NCBI RefSeq assembly: GCF_017562075.2
Contig: NC_054081.1
Location: 17,206,542 to 17,270,541, forward strand
DNA from: Anopheles merus
Lineage: Eukaryota; Arthropoda; Insecta; Diptera; Culicidae
Length of the DNA stretch: 64,000 nt
Reading direction: 5' to 3'
The number at the start of each line of letters is the position of its first letter. Position 1 is the first letter of the stretch. This document shows positions 48,874 to 60,395 of the stretch, piece after piece. A program made the translations under genes and the position numbers. The notes under the pieces are model-generated. The model saw nothing but the letters and a program-made list of their open reading frames with translations, was not told where the DNA came from and searched no databases.

Positions 48874-49859
48874 CAGTGTGTTATTGCAGGGCTTCTTGGA
48901 CTGTTTTGCTTGAAAAGCAGCGGCTGTAGCAGCGTGTGTTATGAAATAGAAGAGCAAGCCCTCTAACTAGGCTACTTGGATCACGTGGTTTTGCATGCAC
49001 ACTTTCTCTCTCGCTTCACCTTTCTATTCATCTCTCACTCTATTATTTCTCAAGCACGTACTTGCTGTTCTGTTTTTTATTCTCCTTTCGTCAGTCTCCT
49101 TGATCATAGTTAAATAATAGTTTTCATTGATAGGATTATTAACCCTGTTTTCTATGCAGCTCAGTGAGACAATTAGTTTTATGTCTAATTTTTGAAGTAG
49201 ATCTAAGAAGAGTAGAAGCACTATCCAATTCATTCCAGCTATGTTTTCCCTTTTTTATTTATGTTTGTAATAGTGCAACAAAAGCATCAAGTTAGGGGCG
49301 TATAATAGTTGAAGTTATTCGTAATAGACTCATTCACTAGGAATGAAATATGGTTGTGCAAGGATTGGCAATTTAAACAGGGTAAAGAAAGCGATATGAG
49401 CCAGAATTTGAAGGGATAGTATGGGGGTATATGATAGTAGATGCGTTCAATATAATTTTGCACCCTACATTAGTATACACTATACTGGCACAGCTCCGTT
49501 ACCGGGTCACCTTAAAAATAAATGAAACTAAACCAAAAAGTGTAACCGGAATTAGGAGGCACAGAAAAGATAACCATCCGGCCGGACCGGCCGGATAAAA
49601 CGGACAGAGCAAGAGAAACTGAGTTCAGGGTACCTGGTTGTAGGATGATGTGCATAAGAACTGGAAAACAATTGCAATCAAAATACTAAATGTTATGTAT
49701 TTATAACCAGGTTTTGCACTCTATGGCCTATTGTTGAAAATATGGGCTAAGGTTTTGGCAGGAAATAATACTGAACAAATCACCTGTACAGATTGATATG
49801 TAGGAATAGAAAAAGGAAAATATAATATCGCATACCTTTGAAATTCGTTTGCGTAACCG
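48874..49859. other. gene-free stretch with one GC palindrome
   Basis: AT-rich overall. The only structure is the perfect 21 bp CCGGCCGG palindrome at 49576-49596. Confidence 0.5.
49576..49596. repeat. perfect 21 bp palindrome of CCGGCCGG
   Basis: ATCCGGCCGG, a central A, and its exact complement CCGGCCGGAT. Striking GC-only arms in an AT-rich neighbourhood. It could be an element junction or a binding site; nothing else supports either. Confidence 0.6.
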
Positions 49860-50420
49860 TGTAACCAGGCTAAATCAACTAGTCACTATACAATTTCTTC
49901 TAAATTTCCTACGCAAATTCCTACGCTGAATTTCTATTTTCTTCCCTACGCTAATTCTAACGCTGCACATTTACTACTAGGTATGGTTTGTCGACTGGAA
50001 CTGGAACTTTATCAAAAACATAATCGAACCAGGTCTAATTATCGTTCCGAATTCGAATCAGGAACAGTTACAGGTACAACTCTTAAAAATAAATGAAATC
50101 GGGAGCTATTTCTGGTTCAGTATGGGTTAATGGTCGGTTGCAGGACCGGTATGGGTTCTGCATCAGTTCCAGATCCTTTATGGGTTCATGATAGATTAAA
50201 GGACATGTATGGGTTCATGATAGGTCCCAGGACCAGTACTGGCTCATGATAGGCTCCAGGATCGGTATGGGTTCATGATCGGTTTTATGATCGGTATGAG
50301 TTCATGATCGGTTACAAGACCGGTTTTGGTTCATGAGCAGTTTTAGTATCGGTATGGGTTCATGATTGGCTCCAGGATCGTTAGACGTTCATGATAGATT
50401 TCAGGACTAGTTCGGGTTCA
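49860..50420 (+). repeat. dispersed minisatellite-bearing repeat, copy B
   Basis: Begins with AAATTTCCTACGCAAATTCC and GCTGCACATTTACTACT, then GGTATGGTTTGTCG, CCGAATTCGAATC and GGAACAGTTACAGG. About eight tandem units of roughly 36 bp follow, of the type GGTATGGGTTCATGATCGGT / TCCAGGACC. This is the best-preserved tandem part of the family (other copies at 29.1 and 63.3 kb). Non-coding. Confidence 0.8.
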
Positions 50421-53400
50421 CGTAGAATTAACTTGAAATTGAGATAAAAGAGAGGTAGATTAGATGCTTTGTTCGTTTGCTGCTTCCTAGCTGATGGTTC
50501 CCATAGAGTAGCACCGTCTTTTCGTAAAAGCTTTCGTATGTTTGCAAAGTAAATCTGCTTAATGATCAAAATTGTAGCACTCACGCAAACTAATGCTCAG
50601 TAATACTTCCTACTGGGTAGAAGTGCCCAGCTGAATCACGCCATCTTGTGGATGAGACACGTGCAGTCTACATATCCCCTCTTACCGAGCACGACTCAAC
50701 AGTTTCGGCAATAGCGTAGCACCGTATGTAACCGATAGGATTTTAAGATGAAGAGTGTTTCCACTCTAATTTTTTATTCCTTTGTCTTCATATGTCTGTG
50801 TGTGGAAATTGTGACGTACCGGCGTGACGTAGATGCATTCAATTTTTGGGTCGTGTTTGCATTTTCCCCATTTTCATGGTGATGTATTCCCGGTGATGGG
50901 CCCTTTGTTTGTTTTTTTTTTTTATTTCCGCAATCTGCATTTTTGCTGCCTCCAGGCGGAGGAAACGCACTCAAAACACATCTACAGAGATATCGAGAAA
51001 TGTGGCGTACTGAGTGCGCTATTGCTTTCAAAGCTTCCACTAGTACAATCAGAAGTGCAATGCATTAGGTTTCTACTCGCTCATCTGGGGTTTCTGCATT
51101 GGTTTTTTGTTGTTTGAGAGCTTCCTGAAACACATTTCCGTTCGGGCCTTCCCAGAGCTAAGCTTTTAAAACAAGTATCCATAAATAATTGGAAACGTGT
51201 TTGCCTTCAGCCAGCGAGGGCTTCCGAAAGCCGTGCCGAAAGCTTGCAGTTCGATTCGTGCAAACACAAACGCACAAACACACACACAAGATCACGATGG
51301 TGCTGCGTGTTGCGGTTTCGTGAGTCACGTTTCCCCCGTTGTAAGTTGGGGCAATATGATTTTTTTTTTTCGGCAGTGGCATGGATTTCTTTCGGCTTCG
51401 GTCTCAAATGCAAATCCCGGCCGTCTCACCGCACCGTCACCCTGCAAAGCTATAATGCAATAAAATTTATGCTCCCCGTTGCTGCTGCTCTCAAAACCGG
51501 GCTCCGCCACAATGGGCACCGGTCTTCCGCGACGCACCCGGTCGCGCGTCCGCTTTTCAGTAATTAACTTTCTGCTTCATAAAATTCAATCATTCCCCCG
51601 CTGCTGCTGATGCTTGGGGTTTTTCGGGTTTGTAACCGAAACGGTTGCCGGCGGGCCGCGAAAATCGTTCCATTGCCCCATTCAGTCTCCTCGGTCACCT
51701 CGTCCCCGCCGAGTCGTACAAAGCCCTTCTGGGTGGCTCCCGCAAGCGAGCCGTTAAATGAAGCCAATGCAGGGAGGGAAAGCATTCGGCTAGGGATCTG
51801 CGCCGCGGGTAATGATAGCGATGATGATGGTAATGAAATGGCTCGGCGAAGCCGCGCGAGTGTCGGAATGTAATGTTGCTTTGTTAGTGGATGGACTTTC
51901 TCGGTGAGGATGGGTGTTGCCGCGAGGGTTCTTCGCGTGGCCGGATAAGCCGGATGTTTCCATTTTTGTCACGAGGTGCAGGATATTGTATCTGTATGTG
52001 AGTGTATATTTATTTAGATGGAAAGTGAAATGTTTTAGGAGTTGAAAAGGTGTACCAGACTGTGGTGAACGATGAGTTACACCATTACCGCATTGGCTTT
52101 CATCGGTGAAAACTAGTCAACATTGTGTGGAAAAACAATGGAATTGTCACAGTCATGCCACATGCCTTGAACTTGCCATTGCTTTTAATGTATGCTTATC
52201 GGGCACTCAATAAGATCTTTTCGAAATTTTGCATTTACCAATTATGAGCTACAAATTGCTCGACATCTGTCAGCATATGGTCACCCCTGCGAATGCTCAA
52301 CGCCGTAGGAAATCTCAAACCTATATATTCAAAACGCTTCGGCTGCCATTCAGAGCAGCGGAACGGCAACCATTGTCTCGATCGTGATGAACCGACGAAA
52401 AGGTTTTAAAAATGCAAATCGTTTCTAATTTGTGTGACCAAAGTCTGGTTATCATGGAGCATGTAAATAACATAACGCATTGGCACGAAGCGCACAGTGG
52501 CGGGGAACGTGCGCTCGGGCGGGTTCGTTTCTTTAATCGGGGCAGTCTTTTGCGCGTCCTTAGTAAGCTTTACAACCGCCTGTGGCAATGAAAAGAATAT
52601 TGGATGAAATGTGTTGCAGTTTTTCTACGAGGTTTTACTGAAACCTTTCCAATTCGAGGGTTTCTTTACAGTCGAGTTTATAGGCGATATAATTAAATTC
52701 CCAATGAAGATGAAACAACTTTGCCAGCGAGCGGTGCACCGTTCAGCGTTTGGCAAGCGTGATGCTCATCCACCCACAGTGTGCATTAAGGTATCCCATT
52801 ATCCTAATACAAGCTCGTGGGTTTTGCTTCACCACCGTTTCCCAAATGCCCAGCGTTGCCAACGAAACGATCGGGTGCCAACTGATAACAGCCCTGTTTG
52901 TGCTGTTTGCGAGGGAAAATGTGATGCGCAGAGAGAAAGGTCCGATTTCCGCAACAAGGATCGGCGTCTTTATCCCCCTCACGGTGATGATGGTGTTGCT
53001 GCTGCCACGGTGAAACGTTCCTCGCTACCGATGACAGTTTTGTAGCGCACATACACACGTGAATGCGGCAGCGTGACATCTAATGCCGTGGTGCCGTCAG
53101 CTCATCGAGCTGACACGTATAAAGTGTGCCATTAATTAGATGCAATCAATCTCAATTCCGCAGTCAGCACGAGCCTTACGTCGGTGGTAGGGGAAAGACA
53201 GAAGGTCTTGCATGCTCGCAAATCAAGATTTTGTCGCTAATCACATGCCATTTGCCCGTACCGCTTGCGTTGCTGCCCTCGTCGCAAGTAGAATGTGCTG
53301 AGGCTCTTCCGGTACGTGTACGGCTGGAAGTTTACCGACAAAGGTGCTTCCGCTTTCCGTTACTTAGCCGGATGAGTCGGTTTTGTAGCTCGAAAGTTCT

Positions 53401-55873
53401 AACCCTACCAAAGCCGAGCAAGGGAGGCTTGATCGGGTGACACGGGAACGAAGCAAGAGAGCGAGACAGAGGTTTAAAGTTGAAGATGCCAAACCCCTTT
53501 GCGAAAAGGGTAATTAATATCCGCTCCCTTGGGTTTGAAGATGGTGAATTGATATTAAGGTGCTGCAAGCGTGGTGCAAGCTAATCGAAGCACGCAAAAG
53601 CATTACGCTTCCGTCTACACTTTTAACCACCCTGCCCAACTCCCTCCGTCTACCGTTCGACCCTTCTTGGAGGCGGTTCTCCTCCTCTCGAAGCCTTCTC
53701 AAAGCATTCGGCGTGCTGAAGCACTGCCCATCTGGCCTAATGCACCAGCTCCGGCCGCTTACACCGGATCCAAGGCCTGCAAAGTTGAGGCCTTCAAACG
53801 TCCCCGGCGTGATACCGTTTGATGTTCAATTAATCAGCGAGGAAATTTGATCGCATGACTTGCACGGATCAAAAGTATCGTTCCGCTTGCCCCGTTGGAT
53901 GCAATCGTGTCCCATTTTCGTTCACGCGTGTTTGGCTCGCGCCTCTCGTCGCGGCCTTCGACGAAAACGCGATGTCGTCCCCTAGCGTGCCCACACCATC
54001 GGCCAAGGCCACATCACAGTTTCGTTGTGATGCTGCGGTTAGAATCTGCCATGCCTTCCTGTAACGGAACGGACGACTTGAACGCACCACGGACACGAAG
54101 GCGATCCTCCATTTGGTACGCCAGAAAAACTAGGGTGCTGCCTCGGTATTTCTGGAATTTATTAATGAGAACCACAAGGAAACCGCTCCGCCGCCATCAT
54201 CGTCGTTTACGGCCACCTCTCCTTTCCGGCTCGGTTTCGATTTTCGTGCGCAGCGTGCTGGTTTGGAGTTTTTGGGCTGGGAAAGGTGGACCAATGGTTG
54301 ATTTTAATCAAACAGTTATTTAATTACAGTTCGCTCCTTCGACTTCGGGTTTTCCACTTTTGATCCGCTAGAGGGAGAGGAGTGGGTTGTTTGGTCCCGA
54401 TCATGGCCGGGCAGGGATGGCATCCGGGAGCCGTTCGTGTGTATATATGGGCACCTATTTCTTGCTGTATGTTGTTGTTGCTATGTCTCCTCCCACACCC
54501 GCTCTCTTCAACTTTCAACTCAGTCTCTTTTTTGGCGAGACTCGATGCGCTTCATGTGCTGTGTTTGGTTGGAAAATTGTTTTTGTTCTGTGTCCTAATA
54601 CAACTTTATATTGATTTTCCTGCCCTATCCTGCCCTTTTACCTCGACAACATACCTGTCAAGGCATTATGTATCATTTCCACTCTTTGTACCGAAAATAC
54701 GAGGAGTAAAAACAAAACCAAATATTCAATTGGTTGCGAAAGAGTTGCAACTCCACTCGTTTGAAGTGATGTGTTACGTTTATTGCTTCTTGTAGTTCTG
54801 CATGCATCGCCCTGTTGTTTTGCAAAAAAAAAAAAAAATATGTAAACACGCTTTTAGTTATAAACACTATTCTGACCCAGCTTGTGCAACCTTTTCCTTA
54901 AAATGTCTTGTATATGGGTAATTTATTATGTCTACAAACCCCTCTCTGTAATAGTTTTAGGCATTTTGCTTCTCAAAATGAAATGAAATTAGTAGCAGGT
55001 AAAATATTTTGTTTTTATTTCTGGTAGAGTTTTTAATTTTTAATTGGTAATATTTTTGTTTTAAAATCAATTCTTGTGCATAAGGAATGGCATACAAAAT
55101 AGATACTCCGTCGATCGCAAGAAATTAATTTTCAAAAAATGAAACAAAAACAAAATCAATTCTTTTACATGAAAGTAAAAATAAAACCAGCATTTTTCAA
55201 CGACAATAGTTATAAAAGGTTGAGGTTGAAGGTCAATGTTGATAGTGTTTATGAAAGATCATTAAATATCCTTTAAAATGAATTCCACAACATTTCAGCT
55301 AGGGCAAAATTGTACAAAAGTCAAATGTCTGGTTTTAACACGGTGAAAATCGTAGATTTTAGTATATTCACGTTTTTCTTAGTATTAAAAATTTGAGAAT
55401 GACTTATTTGTGTAGCTTAAGAAGTTATATTACATTTTATAAGTGTCAGTTTATGAGAACTATAGGCTATATTCAATCTTTTTATAGTTGTAATCAACTA
55501 TACTGATCATCAAAGGATATGGCGATCAAATTTCTTACAGTTTTAATCATCAATGAATATCAAAGAACACCGTGAATCTGAACAGTAGGAATGTATATTA
55601 TGAGCCTTACAAACTGCAATCAAATTTAAAAGAAGGTGAAGATGAATTTGAGCGAGGCGAGTTTTGTAGAATAAAATAATAAGTATATAAATTACCAAAG
55701 AGATGATGAAATTATTTGAAGACCACAACAGATAAATTGGGGTCACTTAGTTTTATTTTTGTCAGGGACACCAGTTTTGCTACATGGTACTCTGTCATAG
55801 CTGTTTGGTGGTATTGGAGCACACTTTACAATCTTGAAACATTTTTTATTTGTACGTGCTTGTGTTCAATAGT
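50421..55873. other. long gene-free stretch
   Basis: 50.8-54.5 kb is GC-balanced with many overlapping open frames on both strands (for example 52611-53045 plus, 52743-52982 minus, 53560-54323 plus). None shows domain motifs, consistent splice sites or codon bias favouring one frame. 54.8-55.8 kb is AT-rich and featureless apart from a poly-A run at 54824-54838. A host exon could hide in 52.6-54.3 kb but I cannot pick a frame. Confidence 0.4.
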
Positions 55874-56078
55874 TTTTTATCTTTGGCACAACAACCACTG
55901 TCGGTCAAGGCCTGCCTATACCCACTAGTGAAGTGAGCTTGGCTTTCAGTGAGTTATTATTACCATAGCAGGATAGTCAGTTCTACGTATGGGGGCACGG
56001 TCTATTCGGGTCCTGAACCCATGACAGGCATGTTGTTACGTCGTACGAGTTGACGACTGTACCACCAGACCGGCCCTG
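55874..56078 (-). mobile_element. tRNA-derived SINE (SINE200-like), full-length, minus strand
   Basis: On the minus strand: CAGGGCCGGTCTGGTGGTAC (A-box-like TGGTGGTACAGTCG), CGTCAACTCGTACGACG, then CATGGGTTCAGGACCCG (B-box-like). The body contains CTGACTATCCTGCTATGG and GTGGGTATAGGCAGGCCTTG, ending in TTGTGCCAAAGATAAAAA. Head and body agree with the copy at 24941-25124. It is about 205 bp, the expected SINE size. TTCAATAGTT text occurs on both flanks but is not directly adjacent on the right, so the duplication is uncertain. Confidence 0.82.
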
Positions 56079-56511
56079 ATAGTTATCTACATTCAATAGT
56101 TATTTACGTTAAAATTATTATTTTTTAAACGAGTGGGCTAGTGTTCAATAGTCATTTGCATTAGAATTACAGTGTTCAAAAAACATGTTGCACAACTACT
56201 GGGAAAGTTTAACATGGTTCGGGAAGAAAAAAATCTAAACTTCTTTAAAATTGAGGTTCCTAGTCAAAACTTCTATATGACTAAAGCATGATCCAATGTC
56301 TTCAACAAATATAAACACTATTTTGGTGAGAAATTTGCCAGCAAATTGAAATGATGACAAATCATTAACTGGCTAAGGTATAAAATATGGACTTTCATAA
56401 TTAATTAAACAATAAACTTGGCTGAAGAATAGTATCTGTACAAAAAGAAATACGGCTGTATCAGAATTTTCGGTTGATAAAATAAAATTAAACGCTTTGT
56501 AGTTACTTTGA
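56079..56511. other. gene-free AT-rich spacer
   Basis: Contains a local duplication of TTCAATAGTTATTT-like text (about 56089 and 56151). Nothing else is seen. Confidence 0.5.
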
Positions 56512-56709
56512 TCTCGCGATGGTCAGGGTGGCCTGCAAACATCGTTAAGAAAGGTTGCCGAAAAAGGCAGAACTGAAGAGGATACGGCTTCTGAAGAGGT
56601 AGCGGATATTCGACTCTGGATCGTCCAGGCGATCATAGAAACCTTTAAGAGGTTTCCCTTACTGAAAACGATGGAGTTTAGAGGCCTTACTTTGGGTAAG
56701 GGGGCATAA
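56512..56709 (+). CDS. orphan ORF or exon of unknown origin
   Basis: A 65-codon open frame in AT-rich surroundings: DGQGGLQTSLRKVAEKGR, TEEDTASEEVADIRLWIV and QAIIETFKRFPLLKTMEFRG, stop TAA at 56707-56709. No ATG near the start. A CTTTGTAG and a GATGGTCAG acceptor-like site lie at its left edge. The composition (Glu/Arg-rich helix with an LWIVQAIIETF hydrophobic face) looks protein-like, but I recognise no family. It may be a fragment of a mobile-element protein. Confidence 0.25.
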   Translation, partial: SRDGQGGLQTSLRKVAEKGRTEEDTASEEVADIRLWIVQAIIETFKRFPLLKTMEFRGLTLGKGA

Positions 56710-57689
56710 CTAAACTTTTTAAATAAGAAGTCAATAGATGTTGGATGCGCAAAGTCCTATCCTAACAGTTCTAACGAATCTGACTTGCCATGATCGGAAT
56801 TGGTTATATTTATTCTCAAAATAAGTTATTCGTTCGGTTTCGGTTTCATAATTTGTTTTTGGGTGTTTTTTGGTCTTAATCAAATTTTATTGTTATTGTG
56901 AACAATTTATAAATTGAATTGATGTGAGGTGTTTGTTTGTGTGTGTGTGCATATGTTGCGGTTTAATGTATTGCGAAAGACGGTTTTAACTGTGTTTGCT
57001 AAATAATCGGTGTTTTTGTCGCTGATCTTATAACTTGCTATGTGTTCTCGGTTCACCTAGTTTGTTGCAGTAACTCCTGATTTGCTTATTATGCGTGTTT
57101 CGGGTGTTTTCAATAAGTGTGTCACGATTGTTTTTATACGAACGGTGTGGCCTGAACTGTTCCGGGTGTGTTGTTATGGTATGATCTGATTAGCACTCTT
57201 AGCACTCCGGCCTGCTGCCATAACACTCTTAGATGCCGTGTAATTTGCCTTAGCAAATCCATAAGTGGGTCAAATCTTTAAAATCTTTTACATGAGGGGC
57301 AATAGTTATTAGCTGCAATAGTTGTTGGGTGATGGATAATTTGCTCTGGGAAGCAATGGATACAGTAGAAAAGTTTGTTTTTTGTGTCGCTTTATTAACT
57401 AACGTAACACCGCTACTTGCGTTTGCGTCTGGCTAAGCCGCTTGCTACAAACAGAATGCCGTTTCAATTCAAAAATTCACCGCTCGCTCTTACCACTACC
57501 AATATAAATCGATTGCAATCGCGTTTCTACTTGCTCGCCTACAATTCGTGCTCTTGCTCTCACACTTGCTTGCCAAAAGACTACACGCACACCAATACAC
57601 AGACTGGCGTTTTAGCTCGACTTGTTGGATCTTGCATACGTGCCTACCGTCTACTACATACGACGTCCGTTCTGTATGACACGATGCCT
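56710..57689. other. gene-free stretch
   Basis: T-rich 56.8-57.2 kb. The plus frame at 57417-57878 lacks motifs until it reaches the I-like fragment. Nothing else is seen. Confidence 0.45.
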
Positions 57690-57692
57690 TCC

Positions 57693-57735
<43 letters not shown>
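57690..57735. repeat. (CT)n microsatellite
   Basis: CT run with one TTT interruption. Confidence 0.95.
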
Positions 57736-57834
57736 CCGTCATCAACGGAACAGGTGATCAGCAGCCGCTGAGAACCATCAAGACCACAACACCACCATGG
57801 AAAGACATCACACCAAGACCAGAGAATCCTATTT

Positions 57835-58668
57835 ATGATCACCACACCTTTTTATTGCAAAAATCTAGCCCTAAATGATGCAGTTTCTGTGGCGTCGATA
57901 TTATCGTCCGCCACATCTTAACTGAATGCCATGGATTGGACACATAATTAGAAGTAGCAAAATGTTTCATGACCCTCTCTGTTTAAAATCACTTTACTGT
58001 TGCCTTGTTCGTCCTTTGATTGAGTACGCTTCAGTTGCTTGGTTTCCGGAGCAAGTCACTAGAATTGAGAGGTTTGAGAGGATCCAGCGAAAATTTACCC
58101 GGGTAGCTATTAAGCGGCTTCCGTGGAGACATAACGACGTGCTACCAGCTTATCATACGAGGTGTCAGTTGTTAGGGCTTGAAACTTTGGAAAAGAGAAG
58201 AATGGTTGCCCAAGGAATTTTTATGTTCAAACTATTAACTGGAAGAATCGATGCACCTCTATTGCTAAGTCATGTAAATTTGTATGTCCCTACTAGACCT
58301 TTAAGAACTCGACAATTTTTAATAACTGACTTTCGTTATCGTCTTTTCTGTGCTAGGGATCCGTTGTTATTAATGTCCAAGAATTTTAATTTATTTTCAA
58401 ATTTTGTAGACCTGTCCTTTAGTGTACCGAAATGTACTAGCGTCATTCGAGATTGCATTACGTCTAATTTTAGGAACACATAGTTTATAAGACATTAGTT
58501 TTAATTGTGTATGTAGGCCATGGAGGCTCGATACTCTATAATAAATAAATAAATACTGCGGAATACATCATCGGCAAATTGAACCACAGCATCGACACCA
58601 TCCTCTCACCAGACAGCCATTGCCAGCGTGAACTTTTAAAATTTCTTCATATCACTTATCTTTATTAA
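57835..58668 (+). pseudogene. I-clade-like ORF C-terminus, split by an inserted Jockey-like 3' end
   Basis: Left half (57835-57941): HHTFLLQKSSPK, a TGA stop, then CSFCGVDIIVRHILTEC, the Cys-x2-Cys...His...Cys motif that follows RNase H in I-type elements (compare CPFCGYDTTAEHILMDC at 11.5 kb). Right half (58558-58668): AEYIIGKLNHSIDTILS, then ELLKFLHITYLY and a TAA stop at 58666-58668, a plausible end of the same protein. The two halves are separated by about 620 bp of Jockey-like sequence. RT and RNase H regions are absent. Confidence 0.65.
57934..58557 (+). mobile_element. 5'-truncated Jockey-like retrotransposon 3' end with TAAA tail
   Basis: The frame 57926-58483 carries HIIRSSKMFHDPLCLKSLYC, VRPLIEYASVAWFPEQV, ERFERIQRKFTRVAIKRLPW, LPAYHTRCQLLGLETLEKRR and PTRPLRTRQFLITDFRYRLF, ending in a TAG at 58481-58483. 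This is the thumb and C-terminal part of ORF2, parallel to 42400-42896 of the other copy. It is intact, so this is the youngest LINE remnant here. The 3' UTR ends with GTAGGCCATGG and a TAATAAATAAATAAATA tail. Target duplications are not evident. Confidence 0.88.
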
Positions 58669-58849
58669 CAACTCTAACCAAAATCATACTTGGACATATT
58701 AAAAGAATAAGATATATGTAGGTATTATTGAAGATAAATTTCAAACGTAAGTCAAGCACGACCTGGCAGATACTGTGAAATACCTGTGCTGCCACTTTTA
58801 TTTTAATTACTTCATTCTTTTTAACTGTGATACAATACAAGCGTTGCAG
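58669..58849. other. short AT-rich spacer
   Basis: Nothing recognised. Confidence 0.4.
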
Positions 58850-59070
58850 CCGGCTTTGATCAGGAACACAATTTTTTTTTCTCTCATGGGGGAAGGGGGT
58901 GGGGTTGCTCTTGATTCCTCAGCTACGGGGCCCCATCCTCCATTGGTATGAAGCCCATCACTTGACTACTCTACCCACTGTTATATTTGCTGCACTAACC
59001 ATCCACGTGCCCCCCAAATCCACGGGTCCCTAGCGGCTACCCAGTCCGTCCATCGTTGAATCCGCCACTG
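58850..59070 (-). mobile_element. possible DNA-transposon tip
   Basis: On the minus strand, starting at 59070, the text CAGTGGCGGATTCAACGATG followed by G-rich blocks (GGGACCCGTGG, GGGGGGCACGTGG, GGGGCCCCGTAG) resembles the end of a DNA transposon of the CAGTGGCG type. No matching second end or target duplication was found, so this is tentative. Confidence 0.3.
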
Positions 59071-60156
59071 GGGATTGCCAAACCAATTTTGAGACGAACG
59101 GGGCTCGAAAAAGAGAGCAACAAAAACACAAACTGATGAGGGCAGGGGTTTCCAATTTTGTTGAATTTAATTTCATTTCGGTTCTCGATTGCATCGGTGG
59201 AATAGATTTGAAAATCAATTTGGCCGAGTGTGCGTGAATGCCAATGGTGATGGATGTAGATAGTGGGCGATTTTTTTTTACTGAAACAGCTGCGTCCTAC
59301 ATCGGAAGTCACTGTAAGCGAGCGTGTGCAGGAGATGAGCTATGGCTAAGGAAGAAAAAAAAAAAAGACATACTGTACAATAACATACCAACAATCAAAA
59401 ATGTTCCACCAACATTTTCTAGTCGACTTTGCCATCTATCTCTAATTCCAGTCAGGCAATGAGGACTGGCGTGAAAGACGGTGGTGTTGTTTGGTTATTT
59501 AAATTATTCGGAACCAACACCAATTGTGTCGCTCCCAACTCACTGGCAAGCGTGAGAAACAAGTTCTACATTTCTATTTTTTTACGACCCGAAAATCACA
59601 GTACAGCTTTCTGTCACAAAGAATGGAGGAGTAAGCATCCGAACAGGCTAACAGGAAGCGGATCAGCAGAGGCAGAGCGACGACTTTAGGCAAAAGCGCA
59701 ATAAAACCTGCTTTTATCTGCTGTTTCATAAAAAGGGTTCGTCTCGTCATGGAAGTCACAGTTGCTTTCGGTACGGGTAGTTGAAGGAAGCAAATAAAAA
59801 TAAAAATAGCTACACTCGCACGCATACACGCATACACTCCCGGTCATCCGTGTGTCAGGTGTGCCGCATTCCCGGAGGTGTGCCGACAGATGAAAATCAT
59901 ATAATCGACTCAATAGAAAACCCATTCAGGCGATGTTCATTCGCTTTGTTTCATTCTTCCGACCCTTCCGTGAAACCAAACTAGGATGTCAAGCATTAGG
60001 TGACCCAGTGTAGCATGTTTTGTGTTCAGCTTCGAAAGATTTTCTGTTCAACTAGCTCTTTTCCCAGATTAAATGCTCTTTGTTTGGCAAGATATTTAGT
60101 TTGATCGTTGGGTTGAGTGTGCTCTATATACAAGTTTCCGCCGTACTCTTCGAGAT
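59071..60156. other. gene-free stretch
   Basis: No supported feature. Confidence 0.5.
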
Positions 60157-60395
60157 CCGGTGCCATAGCGTAGTTGGTAAGTGTATGAATAGGTTTTCAT
60201 ACCACTAGAGTGCGGACCAAGTTCAAATCTCGAACGGGAACATCTTCTTGAGCTTTTGAGTGTGCACGGCTCTACATTACAACACTCGAGCAATCAGAAA
60301 GAAAAGACGGTCACTTTTACATCCCCGTCCTAGACAGAACACAACCACAGGAACAGCAAAAAGAAGAAGAATAATACAAAAAAATACATCTCAAA
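60157..60395 (+). mobile_element. tRNA-headed SINE with A-rich tail
   Basis: GGTGCCATAGCGTAGTTGG (A-box-like TAGCGTAGTTGG) and AAGTTCAAATCTC (B-box-like) are spaced as in a tRNA. The first bases cannot pair with the region after the B box, so it is not a functional tRNA. A 120 bp body follows, ending in AGAAGAAGAATAATAC and AAAAAAATAC. Different head from the SINE200-like copies and from 32440-32580, so probably a separate family. Confidence 0.6.

Noticed and set aside
52743..52982. Minus-strand frame faintly resembling one half of an aquaporin-type channel
   Set aside because: The Asn-Pro-Ala hallmark is missing, the plus strand is equally open in two frames, and no splice sites fit.
53560..54323. 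Several long overlapping frames on both strands
   Set aside because: Openness follows from GC-balanced composition; no frame has motifs, clear codon bias or supporting junctions.
60160..60240. Functional tRNA gene
   Set aside because: A and B boxes are present but the acceptor stem does not pair and a SINE body with A-rich tail follows; the same applies to 32490-32575.
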